Positions 1 through 7,469 of a DNA stretch of 7,869 nucleotides are shown one piece after another. Source of the stretch: Thermodesulfatator sp. Its GTDB lineage: Bacteria; Desulfobacterota; Thermodesulfobacteria; Thermodesulfobacteriales; Thermodesulfobacteriaceae. Where the stretch lies: the NCBI GenBank assembly GCA_026993045.1, contig JALWWR010000029.1, positions 1-7,869 on the forward strand, read 5' to 3'. The notes under the pieces are model-generated. The model was given only the letters and a program-made list of their open reading frames with translations, was not told where the DNA came from and made no database searches. Each line of letters opens with the position of its first letter. Within the stretch, counting starts at the first letter, position 1. The translations under genes were made by a program, and so were the position numbers.

Positions 1-49
1 GATCGCGGGCCACCCCGTCGGGCTTGATTAAAGACAACGTGCATTCCAT
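1..49 (-). CDS. ndk: Nucleoside diphosphate kinase, N-terminal 16 codons (partial, runs off left edge)
   Basis: Reading the minus strand from the ATG at 49 gives MECTLSLIKPDGVARD, which matches the conserved first beta strand of nucleoside diphosphate kinase (typically MExTLxxIKPDxV, where the Lys contacts the nucleotide phosphates). The family transfers the gamma phosphate between nucleoside triphosphates and diphosphates in the cytosol through a phosphohistidine, which lies outside this window. A strong Shine-Dalgarno sequence, TAAGGAGGG on the minus strand (62-54), sits 4 nt before the ATG, which supports the start. The gene is divergent from the histidine kinase. Only about a tenth of the usual ~140 residues is visible, but the IKPDGV signature is very characteristic. 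Confidence 0.85.
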   Translation of the reverse strand, partial: MECTLSLIKPDGVARD

Positions 50-53
50 TTAA

Positions 54-62
54 CCCTCCTTA
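54..62 (-). promoter_or_regulatory. Shine-Dalgarno of ndk
   Basis: The minus strand reads TAAGGAGGG, near-perfect complementarity to the 16S 3' end, 4 nt from the ATG at 49. It fixes the start of the truncated ndk. Confidence 0.8.
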
Positions 63-81
63 GTTCAATTTTTGGGGCTTT

Positions 82-110
82 TTATTACCAAAAGTTAGCC
101 CTCTTGTCAT
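82..110 (-). promoter_or_regulatory. Candidate sigma-70-type promoter for ndk
   Basis: On the minus strand there is ATGACA (110-105, five of six matches to TTGACA), a 17-bp spacer, and TAATAA (87-82, a weak -10). The expected start is about 12 nt before the Shine-Dalgarno. The -35 overlaps the -35 of the divergent kinase promoter. The call rests on consensus matching only. Confidence 0.4.
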
Positions 111-129
111 CATAAAAACCTTTTGGTAA
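85..129. repeat. Perfect 10-bp inverted repeat in the ndk/kinase divergent promoter region
   Basis: TTACCAAAAG at 85-94 is the exact reverse complement of CTTTTGGTAA at 120-129. The arms are separated by 25 bp and centred on 107, the point where the two candidate -35 boxes overlap. Each arm covers the spacer end and the start of the -10 of one promoter. This could be a two-site operator for a regulator of both genes, or a consequence of two similar promoters placed back to back. The repeat itself is certain; its function is inferred. Confidence 0.6.
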
Positions 130-132
130 AAA
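104..132 (+). promoter_or_regulatory. Candidate sigma-70-type promoter for the histidine kinase / receiver pair
   Basis: TTGTCA (104-109, five of six matches to TTGACA), a 17-bp spacer and TAAAAA (127-132, four of six matches to TATAAT) lie just upstream of the kinase GTG at 155. The expected start near 139 leaves a leader of about 16 nt containing the Shine-Dalgarno. The spacing is ideal but the -10 is weak. Confidence 0.45.
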
Positions 133-142
133 GTCCCAGATC

Positions 143-149
143 AAGGGGG
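143..149 (+). promoter_or_regulatory. Ribosome binding site supporting the GTG start of the kinase
   Basis: AAGGGGG lies 5 nt before the GTG at 155. No ATG competes nearby, so this purine block is the reason for choosing the GTG. Confidence 0.6.
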
Positions 150-154
150 CAGTC

Positions 155-1750
155 GTGGAGCGTATCGAGCGTCTTAAGGAAGAACTCTCTTTTCGGCGCC
201 GATTAGAGGCCTGTCTTTATCGTCTGTCTCGTGAAGCCAGCGAGAAGAAGTTTGAAGAACTGGGGCGGGAGTTGATCCGCTCCCTTAAACGTCTTACCAA
301 CAGTCCTTTGGCTTTGGTAGGGATGTGGGATGAACTTACCCAGAGTTGGTATTTCCCCAATTTTGTGGACCGTTGTTATCGTCAATGCAAGATTCGCACC
401 GTACGGATCCCTTGCCTGGGAGGAGTCTTTGCCAAGGCCTTAGAAGAAAAACGAACTTACATTGCCAACTGCTTGACCAAAGACTCCTATTTTAAGGGCC
501 TTCCCAAAGGGCACATTCCCATTGAACGGGTGGCCATTTACCCCATTTGGCGCCAGGGGCGTCCTAAAGGTCTCTTGGCTATAGCCAATGCCCCCAAGCG
601 CTATACCCGGCGGGAAAAAGAAGCCTTGGAGAAACTGGGAGAGTTTTATGGCCTCCTTCTAGAGACAAAGCAGCAGGAAAGGCAACGGGAAGAAGAAAAG
701 CTCTTTCTTAAGGCTCTTTATGAAGAAATCGGCTTTGGTCTGGCGCTCTGGAATGTGGCTCAAAGACCCCCACGCAAGCTTTTTGCTAACCGGGACTTTG
801 AGGCTATCCAGGAAGCCTTTGGCTCCCGGCTGGGCCCTCTTCTGGCGGAGGCCCAGGGGCTCAGCCCAGGGGAAATCCTTTCTCGGCATTGCAAACTCTC
901 AAACCCCCGAGAGACCCATTACCTTTGCACCTTAAAAAAGCTCTCTCCTGATTTAGTCTTGTTGGCAGCTCAAGATGTGAGCCAAGAATTAAAGGTCCAG
1001 GAGGAGCTGAGTGAGGCGGAAAAGGCCAAGACCTTGAACGTGCTGGCTGGGAATCTGGCCCATAAGTTTAACAATCTCTTAAACGTAATTATCAGTTCCC
1101 TCGAGATTCTGAAGACCTACCAGCAGAGTCCTGAAATCTGGATCCACAAGGCCGAATTTGCCGCCCAAGATCTGGCCATTTTGGTAAGACAGCTCTTACT
1201 TTACGCCCGGGGAGAGGTCTTAGGGAAAAAGACCGTGGATCTCAAAGACTTCTTGCCCCGGGTCATAAAATTCCTACGGGCCCTGTTGCCTCCCCATCTC
1301 CGGCTCCGATTGAAGATGGACCAGGACCTTCCCCCAGCCAAAATCGACCCCCTGGCCTTGGAACAGATCTTGGTCAACCTGGTCATCAACGCCGCCGAGG
1401 CTTACGGGGAAGATCCCGGGATAATCACTTTGAGCATCGCCCTAAACGCCTCTCACAAACATGAGAAGGCTTCTCGAAGTCCTTATAAGGTCCGTTTCTG
1501 CAGCCAGACCCAGGTCAAACGCTGGATAGCCATTGAAGTAAAGGATCAGGGGCGGGGTATTCCCCCGGAGATACTGCCCCATGTTCTGGAACCCTTTTAT
1601 TCCACCAAAGGGTTGGGGCGAGGGTTGGGGCTGGCAGCGGTAAAGGCCATGGTTTATGCTCATGAGGGCTGCATGGTCATCTATTCCCGCCCTGGAAGGG
1701 GGACCCGCTTCAAGATCCTTATCCCTATAAACCATATCGAGGAACCATGA
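155..1750 (+). CDS. Soluble GAF/PAS-like sensor histidine kinase
   Basis: A 531-residue two-component sensor kinase starting at GTG. After a short charged helix come a GAF domain (about 25-170, with the GLPKGH-PIER and GLLAIAN segments common in kinase-linked GAF domains), a degenerate PAS-like region (about 185-280), then a HisKA-type dimerisation domain and an HATPase domain. The phosphoaccepting His303 is in AHKFNNLL. N-box asparagines are N408 and N412, the G1 box is DQGRGI (from D464), and EPFYSTK plus GRGLGLAAV form the F and G2 boxes. No transmembrane segment or signal peptide is seen, so it should sense a cytoplasmic signal. The residue after His303 is Lys, where this family normally has Glu or Asp. 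The GAF domain has four cysteines (C74, C78, C87, C106). It overlaps the receiver gene downstream, its likely partner. The signal is unknown. Confidence 0.9.
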   Translation: MERIERLKEELSFRRRLEACLYRLSREASEKKFEELGRELIRSLKRLTNSPLALVGMWDELTQSWYFPNFVDRCYRQCKIRTVRIPCLGGVFAKALEEKRTYIANCLTKDSYFKGLPKGHIPIERVAIYPIWRQGRPKGLLAIANAPKRYTRREKEALEKLGEFYGLLLETKQQERQREEEKLFLKALYEEIGFGLALWNVAQRPPRKLFANRDFEAIQEAFGSRLGPLLAEAQGLSPGEILSRHCKLSNPRETHYLCTLKKLSPDLVLLAAQDVSQELKVQEELSEAEKAKTLNVLAGNLAHKFNNLLNVIISSLEILKTYQQSPEIWIHKAEFAAQDLAILVRQLLLYARGEVLGKKTVDLKDFLPRVIKFLRALLPPHLRLRLKMDQDLPPAKIDPLALEQILVNLVINAAEAYGEDPGIITLSIALNASHKHEKASRSPYKVRFCSQTQVKRWIAIEVKDQGRGIPPEILPHVLEPFYSTKGLGRGLGLAAVKAMVYAHEGCMVIYSRPGRGTRFKILIPINHIEEP

Positions 1751-2091
1751 ACATCTTACTGGTAGAAGACGAAATTTTACTGGGCGAGACTCTAAAAGAG
1801 CTTCTTGAAACTTTGGGGCACCAGGTCTTTTATTTTCATAACGCCCTGGAGGCCCAAGACTTTATGGTGCAGCGAGGCTCAGAAGTAGAGCTGGCCTTGG
1901 TGGACATAGTCCTTCCAGGGATGTCAGGGCCCGAACTGGTGGCCTGGATCGTAAAACGCTACCCCCATATCAAGGTGGTCTGTATCACCGGTTACACCCC
2001 CCTTGTAACCCAAGAGCCCTGCGGACCCGGGATTCCGGTCCTTTTTAAGCCCTTTAGCATCCGCGAACTCAAGCCTTACCTAGAGGCCTAA
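1747..2091 (+). CDS. Single-domain response regulator receiver protein
   Basis: A 114-residue CheY-like receiver with nothing after it. The acidic pocket is E7/D8, the phosphoacceptor is D53 in LALVDIVLPG, the switch threonine is T81 in CITGYT, and the conserved lysine is K101 in LFKPF. Its ATG overlaps the kinase stop (ATGA, 1747-1750), which implies translational coupling and a cognate pair. With no DNA-binding, AAA+ or enzymatic output domain, it must act by protein contact or pass phosphate along a relay, for example through a phosphotransfer protein encoded elsewhere. It cannot itself be a sigma-54 activator. Receivers of this form often sit fused at the C-terminus of GAF/PAS hybrid kinases, so the pair may be a split hybrid kinase (inference). 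Confidence 0.9.
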   Translation: MNILLVEDEILLGETLKELLETLGHQVFYFHNALEAQDFMVQRGSEVELALVDIVLPGMSGPELVAWIVKRYPHIKVVCITGYTPLVTQEPCGPGIPVLFKPFSIRELKPYLEA

Positions 2092-2118
2092 CAAATCCTC
2101 TGGAGCTTTTGTTTCGCC

Positions 2119-2158
2119 AAGGCTAGACCCGTTTTCCCCTTAGTCTGGCTTGAGTTTT
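2119..2158 (+). terminator. Possible weak terminator after the receiver gene
   Basis: AAGGCTAGAC (2119-2128) can pair with GTCTGGCTT (2143-2151) to give a 9-bp stem with two G-U pairs and a 14-nt loop, followed by GAGTTTT. It is in the right place to end the kinase/receiver transcript, but the wobble pairs, large loop and short U run make it weak. Confidence 0.35.
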
Positions 2159-2257
2159 AAAGAAATTGAAAGAGGGTTCACTAACAGCCTTTCTTAGAAA
2201 AAGGGACTAGTCTTTAAGATTTATTCTTTGTAGGGAGACTCGAAAATTTTTGGCCCC

Positions 2258-2286
2258 AAAAGGCTGGGGGCCTGAAGCCCCCAGCC
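2258..2286 (-). terminator. Intrinsic terminator of the glnB-glnD-glnA operon
   Basis: A perfect 10-bp GC-rich stem, GGCTGGGGGC (2262-2271) with GCCCCCAGCC (2277-2286), encloses a 5-nt loop. On the minus strand it is followed by TTTT (2261-2258) and, a little further, a T/A-rich stretch. It begins 12 nt after the glnA stop. The stem is symmetric, but on the plus strand no T run follows it, so it should act mainly on glnA transcripts. Confidence 0.85.
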
Positions 2287-2298
2287 GGAGAAGGGGTC

Positions 2299-3711
2299 TT
2301 AGATGTCGAAGTAGAGGTAAAACTCGTAAGGATGGGGCCGGAGACGCACCTGATCGGCCTCGTTTTCCCTCTTATATTCAATCCATTTCTGGATGAGGTC
2401 CTCGGTAAAGACGTCTCCCTTGAGAAGGAACTCATGATCCTCTTCCAGGGCCTGTAAGGCCTCTTCCAGAGTGGCCGGAGTGGTAGGAATCTCCTTGAGC
2501 TCTTCCGGAGGCAGGCTATAGAGGTCTTTGTCCATGGGATCGCCCGGATCGATCCGGTTTTCAATCCCGTCCAGGGCCGCCATCAGCATGGCGGCAAAGG
2601 CCATGTAACCGTTGCAGGAGGGATCCGGGGTGCGGAATTCGATCCGCTTGGCCTTGGGGCTGGGGCTATACATGGGGATCCGAATGGCCGCCGAACGGTT
2701 ACGGCTGGAGTAACAGAGGTTCACCGGGGCCTCAAAGCCCGGAGTCAAACGTTTATAAGAGTTGGTAGTGGGGTTGGTAAAGGCGCAAACGGCCTTACAG
2801 TGCTTCAGGATTCCACCAATGGCGTAAAGGGCGGTCTCGGAGAGACCGGCGTAACGATCCCCAGCGAAGACGTTGGTGTCCCCTTTCCAGATACTCATAT
2901 GGGTGTGCATCCCAGAGCCGTTGTCTCCAAAAAGGGGCTTGGGCATAAAGGTCACGGTCTTTCCGTGGCGATAGGCCACGTTCTTAATGATGTACTTGAA
3001 CCACATGAGCTGATCCCCCATCTTGAGGAGCGGGGCATAGCGCATATCGATCTCGGCCTGGCCGGCGGTGGCCACTTCGTGGTGCTGACACTCTACATGG
3101 ATGCCCACCTTCTGCATGGTAAGGACCATCTCAGTCCGCATATCCTGAAACTTGTCCGAGGGCGGCACTGGGAAGTAGCCTTCTTTGTGCCGGGGTTTAT
3201 AACCCAGGTTGGGGCACTCCTCCCGGCCCGAGTTCCAGATGCCTTCAATGGAGTCAATGTAATAGAAGGCAAAGTTAGAAGAGGAGTCGTAACGGATATC
3301 GTCAAAGATGAAAAACTCCGCTTCTGGTCCGAAATAGGCCGTATCGCCAATGCCGGTGCTCTTAAGATACTCTTCGGCCTTCATGGCCACGTATCGGGGA
3401 TCCCGAGTATAGGCCTCTTTGGTAATGGGATCATAGACGTTACAGATGAGCACCAAGGTGGGAACCTCAAAGAAGGGATCAATCACAGCCGTGGTGGGGT
3501 CCGGGACGATGATCATGTCACTTTCGTGGATCTCCTGCCAGCCCCGGATGGAAGATCCGTCGAAACCAAAGCCTGCTTCAAAGGACTCTTCCGTAAGTTC
3601 CTCAATGGGCACGCTGAAGTGCTGCCACATTCCGGGAAAATCCGTAAACCTCAAATCTACCATCTTAACTCCGTTCTGTTTGGCAAACTCCAAGACTTCT
3701 TTGGGCGTCAT
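2299..3711 (-). CDS. glnA: Glutamine synthetase, type I (adenylylation-regulated form)
   Basis: A 470-residue cytosolic enzyme that makes glutamine from glutamate, ammonia and ATP; GSI enzymes form dodecamers. Nearly the same length as the E. coli protein (469). Visible signatures are the Asp-latch region FDGSSIRGW (D51), metal ligands in GPEAEFF (E130, E132), [22 protein letters not shown], and the glutamate-loop/ATP segment [10 protein letters not shown]...EAPV with [10 protein letters not shown]. Tyr398 in [10 protein letters not shown] is equivalent to the E. coli adenylylation tyrosine, so this is probably the beta subtype controlled by GlnE, which is not in the window. The ATG overlaps the glnD stop by 4 nt (ATGA) and has its own strong ribosome site inside glnD, allowing high yield from a shared message. 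A strong terminator follows. Identification is essentially certain. Confidence 0.98.
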   Translation of the reverse strand: MTPKEVLEFAKQNGVKMVDLRFTDFPGMWQHFSVPIEELTEESFEAGFGFDGSSIRGWQEIHESDMIIVPDPTTAVIDPFFEVPTLVLICNVYDPITKEAYTRDPRYVAMKAEEYLKSTGIGDTAYFGPEAEFFIFDDIRYDSSSNFAFYYIDSIEGIWNSGREECPNLGYKPRHKEGYFPVPPSDKFQDMRTEMVLTMQKVGIHVECQHHEVATAGQAEIDMRYAPLLKMGDQLMWFKYIIKNVAYRHGKTVTFMPKPLFGDNGSGMHTHMSIWKGDTNVFAGDRYAGLSETALYAIGGILKHCKAVCAFTNPTTNSYKRLTPGFEAPVNLCYSSRNRSAAIRIPMYSPSPKAKRIEFRTPDPSCNGYMAFAAMLMAALDGIENRIDPGDPMDKDLYSLPPEELKEIPTTPATLEEALQALEEDHEFLLKGDVFTEDLIQKWIEYKRENEADQVRLRPHPYEFYLYFDI

Positions 3712-6131
3712 GATACAACCTCCTTTAGTTTGGTTTGGATTTTTTCTCTAAGCCCTTCGGCCTCCTCGGCCGAAAGCTTCTCGCCCTCTTGGGTCTGAAG
3801 ATAAAAGATGTCAGCCACCAGGTCTTCCTTCTCCGATAAAAGGGCCTTCCCTATGATATACCCTTCTTGGGTAATTAGATAGGCGATCTCAAAGAGGAGC
3901 CCCGGTTGATCCGGGGCGTAAATCTCAAAGAGGCTGTAAAAATCCGAGGCCTCCTGATCGATCCGCACCTCCGGGGGACCTAAAAGAGGATTTCGGGGTT
4001 TGGAAGGCCAGAAGGTCGGACGTCTTTTCTGAACCAGTTCCGGAAGGGAAAGCTCTCCATTCAAGACCTTCCGAAAGAGCTCTTTCCAGATCTCCAAGCG
4101 AGCTTCCTCCGTCAAGGGATCCAGCCAAAATTCATCCACCGCCAAACCCCCGGACCAAGTATAGGCCCGGGCCTTGCGAACGTCAAAACCGGCGGCCCCA
4201 AAGGTGCCGGCTAGCTCTGCGAAAAGACCGGGTTTGTCTCGGGTTATCACCCAAACGCGGATCATGGAGGCCGAGCTTTCCTCCTGTGAGACAAAAAGGG
4301 GCTTTTGACTCTCAAAATAAGAGACCAGAAAGAGGAGCTGTCTCAGTTCCGAGGGGCTGTAACTTTCAAGCTGCGCCAAGGGAATGCGGTTCACCAAAGA
4401 GGAAGGGAACTCTTCTTTTAAGAGTCTTCTTTTTTGGGCTATGTCTTCAGGCTGCCAGGAGGCCCCCTGCCGCTCCAAAAGCCGCTCCACCTTGAGGTAA
4501 AGTTCCTCTAGCAGGGCCAGTTTCCAAGAGGTAAAGGCCTTGGGACCGGTGGCCTTAGAGTCGGCTAGAGTTAAAAGGTAAAGAGCGGTCAAACGTTTGG
4601 TATTTTTTACCCTTAAGGCCACCTCTTCGATCACCTTTTCTTCGGCTAGATCCCGCCGTAGAGCGGTGTCCACCAAAAGAAGGTGTTGCCTGATCAAAAA
4701 CAAGACTTCTTCTTTTTCTTCCTCCGAAAGGGGAAAAGATTCTAAGATGGGCCGGGCCTTTTGGGCCCCTTTTTCGGCATGTTGGGCCTCGCCTTTGGCT
4801 ATATCGTGCAAAAGGGCCGCTAGATATAGGGCCCGGCGCGAAGAAACCTGTTCAGCCAGCTCTGGCTTCTGGCGGCACCAGTAATCCAGGGCCTTCACCG
4901 TAAGAAAAAGGTGCTCGTCCAGGGCGTAGAGGTGGTAAACGTCGTACTGGATCCGTCCACAAAGGGCTTCAAACTCTGGTATCAAGGCCCCTAGGAGACC
5001 AGTATCCCTCAGGGTCCGCAGGACCAAGAGACTGTGAGGGGCCTGTAGAAGGTCGGGAAAGACCTCCTGCAAGGGTCTTAATTCCTCAGGAGACCAGCGG
5101 CGGCCCCGGAGGTAGCGTTTGAGATGTCGGTCAAACCGGCGTCCTTCAGAGGCCTGAAGGGAAAAGATCCGCAGCAAAAATTCCTGGGCCGGAGCGGGTT
5201 TTTCAAGGGGAATCTTCTCCTCTTTAGACTGGGGGAAAAAGAGGCCTTCCACCTCCTCGGTAAGATCTTCCACAGCCTCCCGGATGGTCATCAAGGAACG
5301 GAAGAGCCGGGACATGAAGGCCTCCGTCCCAGCCCGGTTTCGACCAAATCCCAGCCGCAAGGCGATCTCCGGTTGGTATTCCATATAAAGGCGGTCTTCC
5401 TTCCGGGCGCAAAAGATGTGAAGCTCTTCTCTCACCCGTCGGAGAAACTCAGATGCCTCCATCAGCTGGGTCTCTTCTTTAGGGCTAAGGAGACCGGCCT
5501 GAGTGAAATCCGAAAGGCTCTGAAAACCAAAGATGATCCGCCCCACCCAGAGGAAAAATTGAAAGTCCCGCCATCCTCCAGGACTATTCTTTAAATGAGG
5601 CTCTAAGAAATAGACCTCCTCTCCTAACTGTTCTAAACGGGCCTGACGCAGGGACTTTAGCCTTTCATAAAATTCCTTCTCTCGTCCCAAAAGGAGTTTT
5701 TCAAAACCTTGCTGTAGCTCCTGAAAGAGGTCTTCGGAGCCGCAGATAAAGCGGGCCGAAAGGAGCGAGGTAAAAAAGGTGAGATCCTCTAGGGCAAACT
5801 CTAAGGCCTCTTTCACGGTAAAGATCCGATAACTCACCTCAAACCGGTAATCCCAGAGGGGATAGATGATGTTTTCTATCCAGCGACTTAAAAGGTCTTC
5901 CGGAAGTCCCCGATGTAAAAAAAGGAGATCCACGTCCGAGCCCGGACAAAGCAACCCCTCCCCATAGCCCCCTAAGGCGATCAAGGCCAGTTCTTCTTCC
6001 TCAGCCGATTTCCGAGCCGGAGTCCAAAGGTCTTTTACAAACCGGTCGAGATAGATACAGCGCTCTTTTTGTTGATCAGACGGAACGGCTTGCCTCACCG
6101 GCGAAAGATCAACCCCTTCCAAATCTCTCAT
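3708..6131 (-). CDS. glnD: Bifunctional PII uridylyltransferase / uridylyl-removing enzyme
   Basis: An 807-residue cytosolic sensor of glutamine that uridylylates PII when glutamine is low and removes UMP when it is high. In order: nucleotidyltransferase domain with GGYGEG (54-59) and SDVD (D66 and D68 as metal-binding aspartates); a helical linker; HD hydrolase domain with LLHDIAKGE (H442/D443) followed by HAEKGA; and two C-terminal ACT domains that bind glutamine (about 622-695, [12 protein letters not shown]; about 732-803, [13 protein letters not shown]). All parts needed for both activities are present. It is about 80 residues shorter than the E. coli protein, partly because less sequence precedes the nucleotidyltransferase motif. 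It lies 52 nt after glnB and overlaps glnA by ATGA. The ATG has only a modest ribosome site (AAAAGG); no better in-frame start is visible upstream. Confidence 0.96.
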   Translation of the reverse strand: MRDLEGVDLSPVRQAVPSDQQKERCIYLDRFVKDLWTPARKSAEEEELALIALGGYGEGLLCPGSDVDLLFLHRGLPEDLLSRWIENIIYPLWDYRFEVSYRIFTVKEALEFALEDLTFFTSLLSARFICGSEDLFQELQQGFEKLLLGREKEFYERLKSLRQARLEQLGEEVYFLEPHLKNSPGGWRDFQFFLWVGRIIFGFQSLSDFTQAGLLSPKEETQLMEASEFLRRVREELHIFCARKEDRLYMEYQPEIALRLGFGRNRAGTEAFMSRLFRSLMTIREAVEDLTEEVEGLFFPQSKEEKIPLEKPAPAQEFLLRIFSLQASEGRRFDRHLKRYLRGRRWSPEELRPLQEVFPDLLQAPHSLLVLRTLRDTGLLGALIPEFEALCGRIQYDVYHLYALDEHLFLTVKALDYWCRQKPELAEQVSSRRALYLAALLHDIAKGEAQHAEKGAQKARPILESFPLSEEEKEEVLFLIRQHLLLVDTALRRDLAEEKVIEEVALRVKNTKRLTALYLLTLADSKATGPKAFTSWKLALLEELYLKVERLLERQGASWQPEDIAQKRRLLKEEFPSSLVNRIPLAQLESYSPSELRQLLFLVSYFESQKPLFVSQEESSASMIRVWVITRDKPGLFAELAGTFGAAGFDVRKARAYTWSGGLAVDEFWLDPLTEEARLEIWKELFRKVLNGELSLPELVQKRRPTFWPSKPRNPLLGPPEVRIDQEASDFYSLFEIYAPDQPGLLFEIAYLITQEGYIIGKALLSEKEDLVADIFYLQTQEGEKLSAEEAEGLREKIQTKLKEVVS
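3717..3726 (-). promoter_or_regulatory. Strong glnA ribosome binding site inside the 3' end of glnD
   Basis: The minus strand reads AAAGGAGGTT, close to a full anti-16S match, 5 nt before the glnA ATG. It lies in the last codons of glnD, so glnA translation need not depend only on coupling. This would help produce far more GlnA than GlnD from the same mRNA (inference). Confidence 0.75.
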
Positions 6132-6134
6132 CTT

Positions 6135-6148
6135 GGCCTTTTCCGGCC
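6135..6148 (-). promoter_or_regulatory. Small hairpin over the glnD ribosome binding site
   Basis: GGCC at 6135-6138 and 6145-6148 can pair around a 6-nt loop. The only purine-rich ribosome site for glnD (AAAAGG on the minus strand, 6142-6137) is within this loop and stem. It may lower GlnD translation relative to GlnB and GlnA. The stem is only 4 bp, so the effect may be slight. Confidence 0.3.
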
Positions 6149-6183
6149 CGCTTCTCTCTTGCGGAGTTGAATGAGGATATATC

Positions 6184-6585
<402 letters not shown>

Positions 6586-7467
6586 TTAGGGCCAAGAGAA
6601 GTCCCAAGGGGCCTCAAAATCCGTATATTTTTCACAAATCTGTAAAGAATCAGAGGGCTTTTTGACATTTATGGTAGGAGAGTCTTCCAAAGGTGTGAGG
6701 CGTAAGATAAGCCCTTCGAGGTAGAGACGGGTAAAGTCCCCGTGGCGCACGGAAAAGAGGTAGGCGTTGGGAGTCAGAGTGGTGCGTAAAAAGGGCAGAC
6801 AGGCCCGGCGGAAGGTCTCCGCTTTCATATAATCTTGGGCCACAAGGTCCTCTCCCCCGGGACTCTTTTCTAGGAGAAACCAGGGCTCGATCTTTTCCCG
6901 GAGCACGCAGCCGATAAGTTTGACCTGGGCGGCCTTGCGTGGGGCCTTTTGGGGGTACCGCCAGTAAAGCTCTCCGTGGGGATCAAAGTAAAGTTCTTTA
7001 AAGGGGGCCCGGGAACCAAAGGCCGGAAAGGGAGAACGGTATTTGGCGATGAGATCGTAGAGCTGGACCTTGAGGTTTTGGGGAGGGGGACAAAGGAGAT
7101 GCCTTTCAACCTGGGCTCGCCGGAGGAGCTCCTCCCAAAAATTTTCTTCTAAAAGCAATTTTTCCCGAAAGACCCGGGTCAATTTCAGGGTGAGCTCTTC
7201 CAAGCGGGAGCGCAAGGTCTTGCGGGAGAGGCGTTTGATATAGCGGCGGCGATGGTGGCGAAAAGATTCCGGATTGCGCTGAAGGTCTAAGGCCTCAAAG
7301 GCCAGATTTAGTTCTAAGGCTCGCTCTCCAGAGCCTGAGATCAGATCTGGATGGTAGACCTGCTGCAAAGCCCGATAGCAGGCCTTTACCAGCCGAAAAA
7401 GACTGACTTCGTCCAGCTCTTTAACAATTTTGGGGGATAGCCCCAAGACTTCAAAGGGATTGCGCAT
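6586..7467 (-). CDS. J-domain-containing protein of unknown function
   Basis: A 293-residue protein whose first ~65 residues look like a J-domain: NPFEVLGLSP, a helix ending ACYRALQQVYHPD with the HPD tripeptide at 39-41, then a third helix, LNLAFEALD. J-domains stimulate the ATPase of Hsp70 (DnaK). None of the Gly/Phe-rich, zinc-finger (CxxCxGxG) or C-terminal substrate-binding parts of DnaJ is present. Residues 70-130 are strongly basic and helical, and the rest (about 140-293) is not a family I recognise; no signal peptide or membrane segment is seen. The insertion between the first and second helices is longer than usual, so the domain is divergent. It starts 2 nt after the nucleoside phosphorylase stop with no obvious ribosome site, so translation probably depends on coupling. 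It may be a specialised Hsp70 co-chaperone; the client is unknown. Confidence 0.75.
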   Translation of the reverse strand: MRNPFEVLGLSPKIVKELDEVSLFRLVKACYRALQQVYHPDLISGSGERALELNLAFEALDLQRNPESFRHHRRRYIKRLSRKTLRSRLEELTLKLTRVFREKLLLEENFWEELLRRAQVERHLLCPPPQNLKVQLYDLIAKYRSPFPAFGSRAPFKELYFDPHGELYWRYPQKAPRKAAQVKLIGCVLREKIEPWFLLEKSPGGEDLVAQDYMKAETFRRACLPFLRTTLTPNAYLFSVRHGDFTRLYLEGLILRLTPLEDSPTINVKKPSDSLQICEKYTDFEAPWDFSWP

Positions 7468-7469
7468 GT

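Larger units (their letters stand above)
2092..2298. other. Convergent intergenic region between the receiver gene and glnA
   Basis: This stretch separates two gene groups that point toward each other. It contains a weak plus-strand hairpin (2119-2151), a small imperfect hairpin (2188-2204, stem CCTTT/AAAGG) and the strong glnA terminator (2258-2286). I see no small ORF with a ribosome site, no tRNA and no repeat in the rest. Confidence 0.6.

Noticed and set aside
2188..2204. Small imperfect hairpin CCTTT/AAAGG in the convergent gap, considered as a second terminator or small RNA.
   Set aside because: It has one mismatch, a very short stem and no adjacent T run on either strand.
2800..3798. 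A 332-codon open frame on the plus strand, opposite glnA and the 3' end of glnD.
   Set aside because: It is an antisense shadow of highly conserved glnA. It has no recognisable domain and no ribosome site, and its translation looks like a reverse-frame product of constrained codons.
5124..5594. A 156-codon plus-strand frame opposite glnD.
   Set aside because: It is antisense to a certain gene, with no motif and low-complexity basic/proline-rich composition.
6741..6751. CGTGGCGCACG palindrome about 180 bp upstream of the sigma-54 promoter, considered as an activator site.
   Set aside because: It has short 4-bp arms, lies within coding sequence and does not fit the NtrC consensus; such palindromes are expected by chance.
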